A DNA stretch of 64,000 nt from Marispirochaeta sp964554875. GTDB taxonomy: Bacteria > Spirochaetota > Spirochaetia > JC444 > Marispirochaetaceae. Below, one piece after another: positions 52,119 to 60,550 of this stretch. A program made the position numbers and the translations under genes. The number at the start of each line of letters is the position of its first letter. Within the stretch, counting starts at the first letter, position 1. The notes beneath the pieces are model-generated. The model searched no databases. It was not told the origin of the DNA and saw nothing but the letters and a program-made list of their open reading frames with translations. The stretch lies in contig CAZKQJ010000004.1 of the NCBI GenBank assembly GCA_964554875.1, positions 81,581 to 145,580 of the forward strand, in the 5' to 3' direction.

Positions 52119-52571
52119 TTACAGATACTCCAGTACCTCGGTGCCGTGGTCGGCAGGACTTACCTTTGGAAAGACCTTAATGACCTTCCGGTTCTCATCG
52201 AGAATGAAGGTCGACCTCAGTATGCCTTCATAAGTCTTTCCGTACATCTTTTTCTCGCCCCAGGCTCCGAAACTCTTCAGCACCTTTTTATCAGGATCGC
52301 TGAGGAGGTGAAAAGGAAGATCGAACTTCTTTTTGAAGCCTGCATGGGACTTTACCGTATCTGCGCTTATTCCCAGAACCACCGCACCTTTTTCCAGGAT
52401 GGCATCGTAGTTGTCCCGGAAACTGCAGGCTTCCCTGGTGCATCCCGGGGTATTGTCCCTGGGATAGAAGTAGACCACCACTTTCTTCCCGGAAAAATCA
52501 GAGAGGGATACATCCTCGCCTTCACTGTTCTGCAGGCTGAAATCCTCCATTACCCTAGCTTCTTCAACCAT
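52119..52571 (-). CDS. bcp: Thioredoxin-dependent peroxiredoxin (Bcp/PrxQ)
   Basis: A 150-residue atypical 2-Cys peroxiredoxin reducing hydroperoxides. Peroxidatic Cys44 in NTPGCTREAC and resolving Cys49, five residues on, are present, with KKVVVYFYPRD before them. ATG at 52571 has AGGAAAGG upstream. The 5' 42 bases and leader lie in a 55-base stretch duplicated across the adjacent N-gap, so the coding region itself is intact, but its promoter is on the far side of the gap. Confidence 0.93.
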   Translation of the reverse strand: MVEEARVMEDFSLQNSEGEDVSLSDFSGKKVVVYFYPRDNTPGCTREACSFRDNYDAILEKGAVVLGISADTVKSHAGFKKKFDLPFHLLSDPDKKVLKSFGAWGEKKMYGKTYEGILRSTFILDENRKVIKVFPKVSPADHGTEVLEYL

Positions 52572-52739
52572 AACCTTTCCTTGANNNNNNNNNNNNNNNN
52601 NNNNNNNNNNNNNNNNNNNNNNNNNNNNNNNNNNNNNNNNNNNNNNNNNNNNNNNNNNNNNNNNNNNNNNNNNNNNNNNNNNNNCTGCAGGCTGAAATCC
52701 TCCATTACCCTAGCTTCTTCAACCATAACCTTTCCTTGA
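52530..52739. other. Assembly gap (100 N) with identical 55-base flanks
   Basis: Bases 52585-52684 are N, exactly 100. The 55 bases before it (52530-52584) are identical to the 55 bases after it (52685-52739), and both carry the start of bcp and its ribosome site. This is the signature of two contig ends that overlap but were joined with a fixed-size placeholder; the true sequence probably has one copy and no gap. Confidence 0.9.
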
Positions 52740-52852
52740 GCCAGTTTTATTTTCGTTTCAAAGTTACCCAGCCGGCACCAGGAGGGCAATATTTTTTGTT
52801 CAGGTACCAGTAATCTTTCTCCTTTTTCCCCGGAGACGAGCATCCTCCCCGC

Positions 52853-52882
52853 TTGATTCTATGACAGCTATCCGGGTATTTT
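52853..52882 (+). promoter_or_regulatory. Possible promoter of aminotransferase gene
   Basis: TTGATT, 18-base spacer, TATTTT, about 22 bases before the ATG. Confidence 0.35.
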
Positions 52883-52904
52883 AACTGAATACAAAGGAGT
52901 ATGT

Positions 52905-54086
52905 ATGGCGATTTCCCGAAAGATACTGTCCACCATGGAGAAATCATCCTGGATTCGGCGTATGTTCGAAGCCGGGGCAAAATTGAAAGCAGAACACGGC
53001 AACGACAATGTCTTTGATTTCAGTCTCGGAAACCCCAACCTCGACCCTCCCCGTGAATTTCATGAATCCCTTTCACGTCAAGCGGCAGACAGGTCCAGGG
53101 GGGTCCACTCCTATATGCCAAACGCCGGATATCCCGAGGTACGCAAGAAGGTCGCCGCCTATATCAGCGGTGAGTATGGTGTCTCCCTGGATTTTGAAAA
53201 CATAATAATGACGGTAGGGGCCGGAGGAGCTCTGAACGTCGCCCTCAAGTCACTGATAAATCACGGGGATTACATCCTGTGCCCCAGCCCCTACTTTATG
53301 GAGTACCAGTTTTACTGCGACAATCACGGGGGAATTCTCAATACCGTCCCCACGGGTCCCGATTTTCTTCCCAATATCGAACGGCTGGCCGAGGAGATTG
53401 GTCCCAGGACGGCGGCACTTATTATCAATTTTCCCAATAATCCTACCGGCGCAGTCTACACCCAGGAGTACCTGGACAGCCTGGGCGAAATGCTCAGCGC
53501 CAGGAGTCGGGAGATAAACAGGACCATCTATCTAATCTCCGATGAACCCTACCGCAAAATTGTCTACGGAGAAGTAGAACCGGGCAGCGTTTTCAAGGCC
53601 TATCCTCACAGCCTGATTGCGACCTCCTATTCCAAGGATCTTTCCATTCCGGGAGAACGTATAGGATGGCTTGCAATCCATCCGGAAGCTGAGGATATGA
53701 AAAACCTGGTGAACGCGGCGATTCTCTGCAACAGAATCCTGGGCTACGTAAACGCTCCGGCCTTAATGCAGCGTATTGTGGGCGACCTTCAGGGAGTCAG
53801 CGCGGACATTGAAATATACCGGCGAAAGCGCGACATGATCTGCACTATCCTCGAAGATGCAGGATACGAATTCAGCAGACCCGCCGGGACCTTCTACCTC
53901 TTTCCCAAAGCCCCGGGGGGTGACGATCTGAGGATTGTTCAGGCCCTGCAGCAGGAACGCATTCTCACCGTGCCGGGCCGCGGTTTTGGAAGAGAGGGCT
54001 ACTTCCGCATCTCTTTCTGCGTTGATGATGCTACGATAGAAGGCTCTGCCGGGGGTTTCAAAAAGGTGCTGCGTCAGTTTAAGTAG
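52905..54086 (+). CDS. PLP-dependent class I/II aminotransferase
   Basis: A 393-residue fold-type I aminotransferase. The PLP-binding Lys is in TSYSKDLSIPGERIGW (about 244), with NFPNNPTGAVY, YLISDEPYRKIVY and the substrate Arg in GYFRISFC. AAAGGAG before the ATG. It precedes iorAB and two paaK genes, so aromatic amino acids (via phenylpyruvate, hydroxyphenylpyruvate or indolepyruvate) are the likely substrates; the sequence alone does not fix this. Confidence 0.9.
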   Translation: MAISRKILSTMEKSSWIRRMFEAGAKLKAEHGNDNVFDFSLGNPNLDPPREFHESLSRQAADRSRGVHSYMPNAGYPEVRKKVAAYISGEYGVSLDFENIIMTVGAGGALNVALKSLINHGDYILCPSPYFMEYQFYCDNHGGILNTVPTGPDFLPNIERLAEEIGPRTAALIINFPNNPTGAVYTQEYLDSLGEMLSARSREINRTIYLISDEPYRKIVYGEVEPGSVFKAYPHSLIATSYSKDLSIPGERIGWLAIHPEAEDMKNLVNAAILCNRILGYVNAPALMQRIVGDLQGVSADIEIYRRKRDMICTILEDAGYEFSRPAGTFYLFPKAPGGDDLRIVQALQQERILTVPGRGFGREGYFRISFCVDDATIEGSAGGFKKVLRQFK

Positions 54087-54122
54087 AACTGATACAACTT
54101 CAGTCACAGTTAAAATGTATTC

Positions 54123-54152
54123 TTGACCCCCCGGAAGGATGTGTCATACAAT
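54123..54152 (+). promoter_or_regulatory. Predicted promoter of iorA-iorB-paaK operon
   Basis: TTGACC, 18-base spacer, TACAAT, 48 bases before the iorA ATG. Implies the aminotransferase and the ior genes can be transcribed separately. Confidence 0.5.
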
Positions 54153-54199
54153 GGTCGGCGATCAGCTATCCAGACAGGATTAACTTGAAGGAGTCAACC

Positions 54200-55822
54200 A
54201 TGAGCGACATCGTCCTTTTAGGGGACGAGGCGGTTGCTTTAGGTGCCGTACATGCCGGCATCAGCGCCGCCTACGGTTATCCGGGCACACCATCCACAGA
54301 AATTTTAGAATTCCTCCTTGATTACAAAAGCCGTCACGGCGCACCCCATGCAGCGTGGTGTTCCAACGAGAAAACCGCCTACGAGGATGCCCTGGGGGTC
54401 TCCTTCGTCGGAAAACGGGTTCTGGTGACCATGAAGCACGTCGGCCTGAACGTTGCAGCGGACCCCTTTGTAAATTCCGGTCTACTGAATATCCGCGGCG
54501 GACTTGTACTCGCCGTAGCCGATGATCCCGGAATGCACAGTTCCCAGAATGAGCAGGATTCCCGCTTTTTCGCGGACTTTGCCAAAATCATCTGCCTTGA
54601 ACCGAGAAACCAGCAGGAGGCCTACGAAATGACCCTGGAGGCCTTCGATCTTTCCGAGAAATTTCATATTCCAGTCATGCTGCGCCTCGTTACCCGGCTT
54701 GCACATTCCCGGGCCATAGTTCAGGTGGGAGCAAAACGTGATGAGAACACCTTGAGCAAACCCGACGAAAAAAGGGGCTGGATGCTGCTTCCCGCCACCG
54801 CCAGACAGAACTACCTGGATCTGCTGGAAAAGGAGAAGGAGATGCTTGCCTGGTCCGAGGACTCGGCAAGAAATCCGCTGGAAAACGTCAGGGAAGGAAA
54901 GGTCTATCCCCTGGGAATCATTACCAGCGGTCTGGGAAGAAATTACTACGATGAGAACCTCCCGGAACTGGGTCCCGATATTCCCAGACTCCACATCAGT
55001 GCCTATCCCCTGCCCGCTGATAAAATCAGGACCATGGCTTCTTCCTCTAAACGAATCATGGTCGTAGAAGAAGGCTACCCCCTTATTGAAGAGCGGCTCA
55101 GGGGAATTCTTAAGCATGATACACATATCAGCGGCAAGCTCGACGGGACCCTCCCACGAACCGGAGAACTCACCCCCGAGGCGGTTCGAAAAGCCCTGAA
55201 ACTCGCTCCCCGTCAGCTTCGTTCTGCCCCTGGAATGGAGCTTCCCGGACGGCCACCGCAGTTATGCAAGGGCTGCCCCCACATCGATACCTACCAGGCT
55301 ATAAACGAAGCTATTGGGGACGATCCCGATGCGGTCGTTACCTCCGATATCGGCTGCTATGCTCTGGGAGCCCTGCCGCCCTATCGGGCCATCGAAACCA
55401 TCGTCTGCATGGGAGCCTCCATCGGTATGGCGAAAGGGGCCGCCGAAGCCGGAGTCAAGCGGGTCCTTGCCACCATCGGAGACAGTACCTTTCTGCATTC
55501 CGGAATCACCTCCCTTGTCGATGCCGCCGCTGCCGATACACCCATGACGGTCGTAATTCTGGACAACGGAACCGTCGGCATGACCGGCGGCCAGGAGACG
55601 ATTCTGCCCACATCCCGGGTCCACCGGATGATAGAGGGACTGGATATCGATCCCGCCCACATTCGTACCATAAGCCCTCTAAAGAAGAACGCCGAGGAGA
55701 ACCGTCTCATTATCGCGGAAGAGATTGATCACCCCGGACTTTCCGTGATTGTATCCATCCGGGAATGTATCGAAACCGCCAAGCGGGATAAAAAGAAGGC
55801 CGCACAGGAGGTGGAAGCATAA
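54200..55822 (+). CDS. iorA: Indolepyruvate:ferredoxin oxidoreductase alpha subunit, lacking C-terminal ferredoxin domain
   Basis: The TPP-containing large subunit that oxidatively decarboxylates arylpyruvates to aryl-acetyl-CoA with ferredoxin. Seen: N-terminal alpha-like domain (LLGDEAVALGAVHAGISAAYGYPGTPSTEI), the LCKGCPHIDTY segment, and the TPP motif GDSTFLHSGITSLVDAAAADTPMTVVILDNGTVGMTGGQ (GDS to N). Typical IorA (about 600-630 residues) ends with a two-cluster ferredoxin domain carrying two CxxCxxCxxxC motifs; here the protein stops at about 540 residues, ending REC then KKKAAQEVEA. ATG at 54200 with GAAGGAG upstream; a TTG at 54185 is rejected. The iorB start overlaps the stop. Confidence 0.92.
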   Translation: MSDIVLLGDEAVALGAVHAGISAAYGYPGTPSTEILEFLLDYKSRHGAPHAAWCSNEKTAYEDALGVSFVGKRVLVTMKHVGLNVAADPFVNSGLLNIRGGLVLAVADDPGMHSSQNEQDSRFFADFAKIICLEPRNQQEAYEMTLEAFDLSEKFHIPVMLRLVTRLAHSRAIVQVGAKRDENTLSKPDEKRGWMLLPATARQNYLDLLEKEKEMLAWSEDSARNPLENVREGKVYPLGIITSGLGRNYYDENLPELGPDIPRLHISAYPLPADKIRTMASSSKRIMVVEEGYPLIEERLRGILKHDTHISGKLDGTLPRTGELTPEAVRKALKLAPRQLRSAPGMELPGRPPQLCKGCPHIDTYQAINEAIGDDPDAVVTSDIGCYALGALPPYRAIETIVCMGASIGMAKGAAEAGVKRVLATIGDSTFLHSGITSLVDAAAADTPMTVVILDNGTVGMTGGQETILPTSRVHRMIEGLDIDPAHIRTISPLKKNAEENRLIIAEEIDHPGLSVIVSIRECIETAKRDKKKAAQEVEA

Positions 55823-56406
55823 TGAAATACGACATAATTCTGTCAGGCGTCGGCGGACAGGGGACCTTGAGCGTCGCCGCCATAATTGCTTCCGCCGCGC
55901 TGAAACAGGGGCTGACGGTCCGCCAGTCGGAGATTCACGGGATGTCCCAGCGCGGGGGGGCGGTGGTTTCACATCTGCGCCTGTCCGACGGCACTGTTGA
56001 TTCAGACCTTATCCCCATCGGCGAGGGAGACCTGCTCCTGAGTATGGAACCCCTGGAGGCCCTTCGGCATATCACCTACCTTTCCCCTTCCGGAAGGCTT
56101 ATCAGCGCTGCTGAGGGGGTGGAAAATATTCCGGTCTATCCTGACATGAATAAAATCCGGGAAGAGATCCTCGCCCAGCCGGGTGCCCGGATCGTCGACG
56201 CCCGCAGCATTGCCCGGGATGCCGGCAGCCTTAAAGCGGTAAACATCGTTATGATCGGGGCGGCCTCCGGCTCCATACCCATTAGCAAAGAGAATTTCAT
56301 GGCCGCCATCGATGAACGCTTCCGGACCAAGGGAGAAAAGGTACAGGAGGCGAACCGCAGGGCCTTTGAACTCAGCCTCGCGGAGGCCTGCGGAGCCGGA
56401 TCATGA
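55822..56406 (+). CDS. iorB: Indolepyruvate oxidoreductase beta subunit
   Basis: A 194-residue gamma-type 2-oxoacid oxidoreductase domain, starting ILSGVGGQGTLSVAAIIASAAL, with the CoA-region SEIHGMSQRGGAVVSHLR typical of IorB. It forms the heterodimer with IorA. Its start overlaps iorA (TAATG), and its stop overlaps paaK (ATGA). Confidence 0.94.
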   Translation: MKYDIILSGVGGQGTLSVAAIIASAALKQGLTVRQSEIHGMSQRGGAVVSHLRLSDGTVDSDLIPIGEGDLLLSMEPLEALRHITYLSPSGRLISAAEGVENIPVYPDMNKIREEILAQPGARIVDARSIARDAGSLKAVNIVMIGAASGSIPISKENFMAAIDERFRTKGEKVQEANRRAFELSLAEACGAGS

Positions 56407-57695
56407 CGGCCGTCGAAACTGCCCCCAGGGAAGATTTGGAAAAACTTCAGCTTGCGAGACTGCGGGAAACCGTGGGACACGCCCTCAAAACACCCTTTTA
56501 TTCCGAACGCCTCGGGGGAATCGGCATCAGCAGACCCGAAGACATTGAATCCCTGGAAGACCTGAAAAAGATCCCCTACACAAGCAAGGACGACCTGAGG
56601 AGCGCTTTTCCCTACGGGATGCTCTCCATGCCCCTGGAGGATGTGGTGCGTCTGCACGCATCCTCCGGAACAACCGGAACACCGACGGTCATTTACCACA
56701 ACCAGCATGATCTGGATGCCTGGACAGCCCTGTCTGCCCGTTCCATCCTGTGTACCGGCGCACAGCGCAGGGATGTTTTTCAGAACATGATGACCTACGG
56801 CCTCTTTACCGGAGGCCTGGGGCTTCACTATGGTGCGGAGGCTGCGGGGCTCCTGGTAATCCCCGCCAGTTCCGGTAATACCAAGCGGCAGTTCAAACTC
56901 ATGAAGGACTTCAGTACAACCATAGTCCATGCCACCCCGAGTTACATGCTTCACCTGGCCTCCAGGATGGATACAGAGGGAATCAAACTGGAGGATCTGG
57001 CCCTGAAAAAAGCCCTGGTCGGTGCGGAACCCCACAGCGAGGATATCCGCCGGAAAATCGAGGAGCTCTTTTCCATCGAGGTCTACAACTCCTACGGACT
57101 CAGCGAAATGAACGGTCCAGGGGTCGCCTTTGAATGTGTTCACAAGCAGGGCATGCACGTATGGGAAGATAACTACATCATGGAGATCATCGACCGGGAG
57201 AGCCTTGAGCAGGTTGGAGACGGGGCCTACGGCGAACTGGTCCTGACGACTCTGTGCCGTCAGGCGACACCCCTTCTCCGCTACCGTACCCGGGACATTA
57301 CCGCCGTTTATCCTGACCAGTGTCCCTGCGGACGGACCCATCGCAGGATTCAGCGTTTTACCGGGCGTACCGACGACATGCTGATCATCAACGGCGTAAA
57401 CGTCTTTCCCTCCCAGATTGAAGAGGTTATCATGGCCATGCCGGAGATAGGTACGAACTACCAGATTGTGGTCCGTAAATTGGGTGCCCTGGATAAATTA
57501 ATCGTTAAGACCGAGGTAGGGAAAGACATATTTACCGACGATACCAGGGACCTGAAAGCCCTGAGCTCCAGGATCGCCGAAAATCTGAAGGTTTCAATAA
57601 GCATTAACCCTACAGTAGAGCTTCACGAACCGGGCTTTCTGCCTGTTGCAGAAGGCAAAGCTGTGAGAGTAATAGACGAACGCCCAAGGATGTAA
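56403..57695 (+). CDS. paaK: Phenylacetate-CoA ligase (first of two)
   Basis: A 430-residue adenylate-forming enzyme of the PaaK family joining or, in reverse, splitting aryl-acetyl-CoA with AMP formation. P-loop ASSGTTGTPT, NSYGLSEMNGPGVAFEC, and the C-terminal FTGRTDDMLIINGVNVFPSQIEE hinge region are intact. Overlaps iorB by four bases. About half identical by eye to the next gene. Specificity (phenyl-, hydroxyphenyl- or indole-acetate) is undetermined. Confidence 0.92.
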   Translation: MTAVETAPREDLEKLQLARLRETVGHALKTPFYSERLGGIGISRPEDIESLEDLKKIPYTSKDDLRSAFPYGMLSMPLEDVVRLHASSGTTGTPTVIYHNQHDLDAWTALSARSILCTGAQRRDVFQNMMTYGLFTGGLGLHYGAEAAGLLVIPASSGNTKRQFKLMKDFSTTIVHATPSYMLHLASRMDTEGIKLEDLALKKALVGAEPHSEDIRRKIEELFSIEVYNSYGLSEMNGPGVAFECVHKQGMHVWEDNYIMEIIDRESLEQVGDGAYGELVLTTLCRQATPLLRYRTRDITAVYPDQCPCGRTHRRIQRFTGRTDDMLIINGVNVFPSQIEEVIMAMPEIGTNYQIVVRKLGALDKLIVKTEVGKDIFTDDTRDLKALSSRIAENLKVSISINPTVELHEPGFLPVAEGKAVRVIDERPRM

Positions 57696-57710
57696 CAAAG
57701 AGGAGGATAA

Positions 57711-59012
57711 ATGGTTTGGGACAGCTCAGCGGAATACCGCGATCCGGCGTTGCTGCAGGCGCTGCAGCTTCAGCGACTGCAGGAACTGGTCACCCGGCTC
57801 TATATTCGGGTACCCTTTTACCGGAGAAAATTTGACGAGGCGGGAATCAGGCCTTCGGACATCAACAGTCTTGAAGATATAAGCAGAATACCTTTTACAA
57901 CCAAGCAGGAGCTAAGGGAAACCTATCCCTACGGCCTTCTTGCAGTGGATGAATCGGAAATTGTAGAGGTCCACACATCTTCGGGAACAACGGGTACTCC
58001 GGTGGTGGGAGCCTATACCCAGAGGGATATTGAAACCTGGTCCCACGCCATGGCCCGGACTCTCGCCATGGCCGGAGCAGGCCCCGGTGACGTTATTCAG
58101 AATGCCTACGGCTACGGCCTCTTTACCGGAGGCCTGGGCGTCCATTACGGCGCACGAATGCTGGGGGCAAACGTTATCCCCATTTCCGCAGGCAATACCA
58201 AGCGTCAGCTCATGATCATGCGGGATTTTGGAACGACCCTGCTGACCTGTACCCCCTCCTATTCGCTCTTTCTCGCAGAGACTGCAGCCGAGGAAGGAAT
58301 CGATTTCAAGCCCCTTCCGTTAAAGGCCGGCTGCTTTGGGGCGGAGCCCTGGAGCGATAATATGCGGCGTGAGATAGAAAATAAACTCAGCCTGAAGGCC
58401 CACGATATTTACGGACTGACCGAGATTATCGGTCCCGGGGTAGCCGCTGAATGCGAAGTCCAGGACGGGCTCCATATCAACGAAGATTTCTTCTATCCCG
58501 AAATCATAGACCCGGAAACCGGAAAGGTCCTGCCTCCGGGAGAAAAGGGAGAACTGGTTTTTACCACTCTTACCAAGGAGGGTACGCCTATTCTGCGCTA
58601 CAGAACCCGGGACATAACCTATCTGTACCGGGAAGCCTGTTCCTGCGGCAGAACAACGGTTAAGATGCACCGTCTCCTGGGACGCACCGACGACATGTTG
58701 ATAATCCGCGGCGTAAATATATTCCCTTCCCAGATCGAGGAGGTACTCATTCGTATCGAGGAGACCCAGCCTCATTACCAGATCGCTGTGGACCGCGGCA
58801 GTACCCACCTGGACGAGATCGAAATCCGCGTTGAGGTGGAAGAAAGCTTTTTCAGCGACGAGACCAAGGTTCTCGAGAGAATCCGAAGCAAAATTGCCGA
58901 AGAGATCCGCTCAAGCCTGGGAATCGGCGCAACAATCAGGCTGGTGGAACCCAAATCCCTGGAAAGAAGCGTCGGCAAAGCAATTCGCGTAATTGATAAA
59001 CGGCAGATATAA
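57711..59012 (+). CDS. paaK: Phenylacetate-CoA ligase (second of two)
   Basis: A 433-residue paralogue of the preceding protein, with TSSGTTGTPV, DIYGLTEIIGPGVAAEC and LLGRTDDMLIIRGVNIFPSQIEE. The active motifs are complete, so both copies appear functional. GAGGAGG lies before the ATG. Two divergent copies in tandem suggest different aryl acids. Confidence 0.92.
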   Translation: MVWDSSAEYRDPALLQALQLQRLQELVTRLYIRVPFYRRKFDEAGIRPSDINSLEDISRIPFTTKQELRETYPYGLLAVDESEIVEVHTSSGTTGTPVVGAYTQRDIETWSHAMARTLAMAGAGPGDVIQNAYGYGLFTGGLGVHYGARMLGANVIPISAGNTKRQLMIMRDFGTTLLTCTPSYSLFLAETAAEEGIDFKPLPLKAGCFGAEPWSDNMRREIENKLSLKAHDIYGLTEIIGPGVAAECEVQDGLHINEDFFYPEIIDPETGKVLPPGEKGELVFTTLTKEGTPILRYRTRDITYLYREACSCGRTTVKMHRLLGRTDDMLIIRGVNIFPSQIEEVLIRIEETQPHYQIAVDRGSTHLDEIEIRVEVEESFFSDETKVLERIRSKIAEEIRSSLGIGATIRLVEPKSLERSVGKAIRVIDKRQI

Positions 59013-59029
59013 GCCTTCGGGAGGAAAAT

Positions 59030-59446
59030 ATGACGATACAGCAGATTTCCGTATTTCTGGAAAACAAATCCGGCCGTCTGGCAGAGGTTACAAAGACCCT
59101 GGGTGATGCCGGAGTAAACATGAGAGCAGCCACAATTGCCGACACCGCCGATTTCGGCATTCTTCGAATCGTGGTCGACAATCCGCAAAAAGCCCTGGAT
59201 GCCCTGGATAAAAAGGGTTTTACCGCAAAGGTTACGGAGGTTTTCGCCATCGAGCTGGAGGACCGACCGGGAGGACTGGCCGAAATTATGGAGCTGTTCC
59301 ACACGACCGGAGTCAACATCGAATACCTGTACTCATCTCTGGAAAACAAGAACAACAAAGCTGTTGTGATTTTCAAAGTCGACGATACGGAGCACGGCAA
59401 CAAGATTTTTCAGGAACATAAATTAACAGCAATAAAGAAATTTTAA
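59030..59446 (+). CDS. Tandem ACT-domain protein
   Basis: A 138-residue protein made of two ACT domains (IQQISVFLENKSGRLAEVTKTLGDAGVNMRAATI; FAIELEDRPGGLAEIMELFHTTGVNIEYLYSS). ACT domains bind amino acids. Small double-ACT proteins sit with ior/paaK genes in many anaerobes, where they may sense aromatic amino acids. GGAGG before the ATG. Role here is inferred from position. Confidence 0.88.
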   Translation: MTIQQISVFLENKSGRLAEVTKTLGDAGVNMRAATIADTADFGILRIVVDNPQKALDALDKKGFTAKVTEVFAIELEDRPGGLAEIMELFHTTGVNIEYLYSSLENKNNKAVVIFKVDDTEHGNKIFQEHKLTAIKKF

Positions 59447-59510
59447 TGTTTATCGGCTGTGTAAATGCTTCATACAGGTAAATTTTTATTTTTTTGTAAA
59501 CGAATGTAAA

Positions 59511-59547
59511 AGGCAGTCTCCGTTATTTCGGAGAAACTGCCTTTTTC
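59511..59547 (+). terminator. Intrinsic terminator after ior/paaK/ACT cluster
   Basis: AGGCAGTCTCCG stem with CGGAG plus ACTGCCT (two-base bulge), loop TTATTT, then five T. The flanking 59447-59510 is AT-rich with three TGTAAA copies. Confidence 0.85.
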
Positions 59548-59575
59548 CATTTTAAAATACCTTGTTTAAATCCTT

Positions 59576-59591
59576 TGGCATGCACTTTGCT
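59576..59591 (+). promoter_or_regulatory. Predicted sigma54 (RpoN) promoter
   Basis: TGGCATGCACTTTGCT: the -24 GG and -12 GC are separated by exactly ten bases and both blocks match the consensus TGGCACG-N4-TTGCW with one change. It would start transcription about 30 bases before the downstream gene. Confidence 0.7.
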
Positions 59592-59633
59592 TATATATTG
59601 GTCCGGGAGGGCAGCAATTAATGAGGAACGTGC

Positions 59634-60509
59634 ATGAAAGAAAATTTGACTCAAGTTATTCTCGCATTCAAGGAAGGGATAATTTCCCGCGACCGTGTAA
59701 TCGGAAGAATATCGATCTTCTCCTATAATTATCTGCATAAGAAATTCAAGGATGACCCTGACATCGCCTCGGAAATCTTCTGTGAAATCTATCGACGAAT
59801 CCCCAGAATGATCGACTCCTTCGTGTACAGGGGCAGTACTTTTGAGGTATATCTTCACATGTCCATACGCCGAGCAACCTGTACATATTTCTACAACAGC
59901 AAACGGAATAGGGACCTGAGAAATTACAGTGAAAAGATGTACTTCGACGAGCTTGAAACTGAACCGGATGATAGAATGATACCTGCCGACGATACCCTGA
60001 TAAATCCTGAGTACAGCAAATATTTCTGCATGGATGACAAACGAAAAATACCTATTGAATATCTTCGCAGAAGACTGCTCTGTCTTATCTTCAAAAACGC
60101 CTGGTTCTGCTCTCCTTCCCACATCAGAAAGGCTGCAGAGGTAACCGGGGTCGGCTACAACTGGCTGTATGAAAAAATTGAATTCCTCCGCGCCAGCATG
60201 CATTCCAGAAGCAGACGTCATTCACGCCTCAGCCGCCTTAGAAAAGAAAACATGGCACGGGCTCATATCTATCAGAATGCGGGGGACAGCTGCTTTGTAA
60301 CGGAGGAACGCCAGCTGTACCAGCAGCGTTGCAGCGCTGCCCGCAGGCGCATGCGGTCTCTCAGCAGAGAGCTTTACAATGTACCCATGGCTCCAACCCA
60401 TACAGAAATAGCGAAGGTCCTGGCAATTCCAAAAGGCTCAGTCGACTCCGGTCTCCATTATCTGCGGACCGCCTTGATTAAAAACAGGCAAGAAGACAGA
60501 AGCTCGTAA
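59634..60509 (+). CDS. Divergent sigma-70-like protein
   Basis: A 291-residue basic protein. Residues about 20-95 (SYNYLHKKFKDDPDIASEIFCEIYRRIPRMID, FEVYLHMSIRRATCTYFY) resemble region 2 of ECF-type sigma factors, and the C-terminus (about 250-285, THTEIAKVLAIPKGSVDSGLHYLRTALIK) resembles a region 4 helix-turn-helix. A Cys/Arg-rich middle (about 140-235) with a second HTH-like stretch separates them, unlike standard sigma factors. GAGGAA before the ATG, and a sigma54-type promoter upstream. I judge it a regulator, possibly an alternative sigma factor; I do not recognise a named family. Confidence 0.65.
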   Translation: MKENLTQVILAFKEGIISRDRVIGRISIFSYNYLHKKFKDDPDIASEIFCEIYRRIPRMIDSFVYRGSTFEVYLHMSIRRATCTYFYNSKRNRDLRNYSEKMYFDELETEPDDRMIPADDTLINPEYSKYFCMDDKRKIPIEYLRRRLLCLIFKNAWFCSPSHIRKAAEVTGVGYNWLYEKIEFLRASMHSRSRRHSRLSRLRKENMARAHIYQNAGDSCFVTEERQLYQQRCSAARRRMRSLSRELYNVPMAPTHTEIAKVLAIPKGSVDSGLHYLRTALIKNRQEDRSS

Positions 60510-60550
60510 TAAAGCTTCACGATTCTTCATTTTTTTTGTACAGTAGGTCC

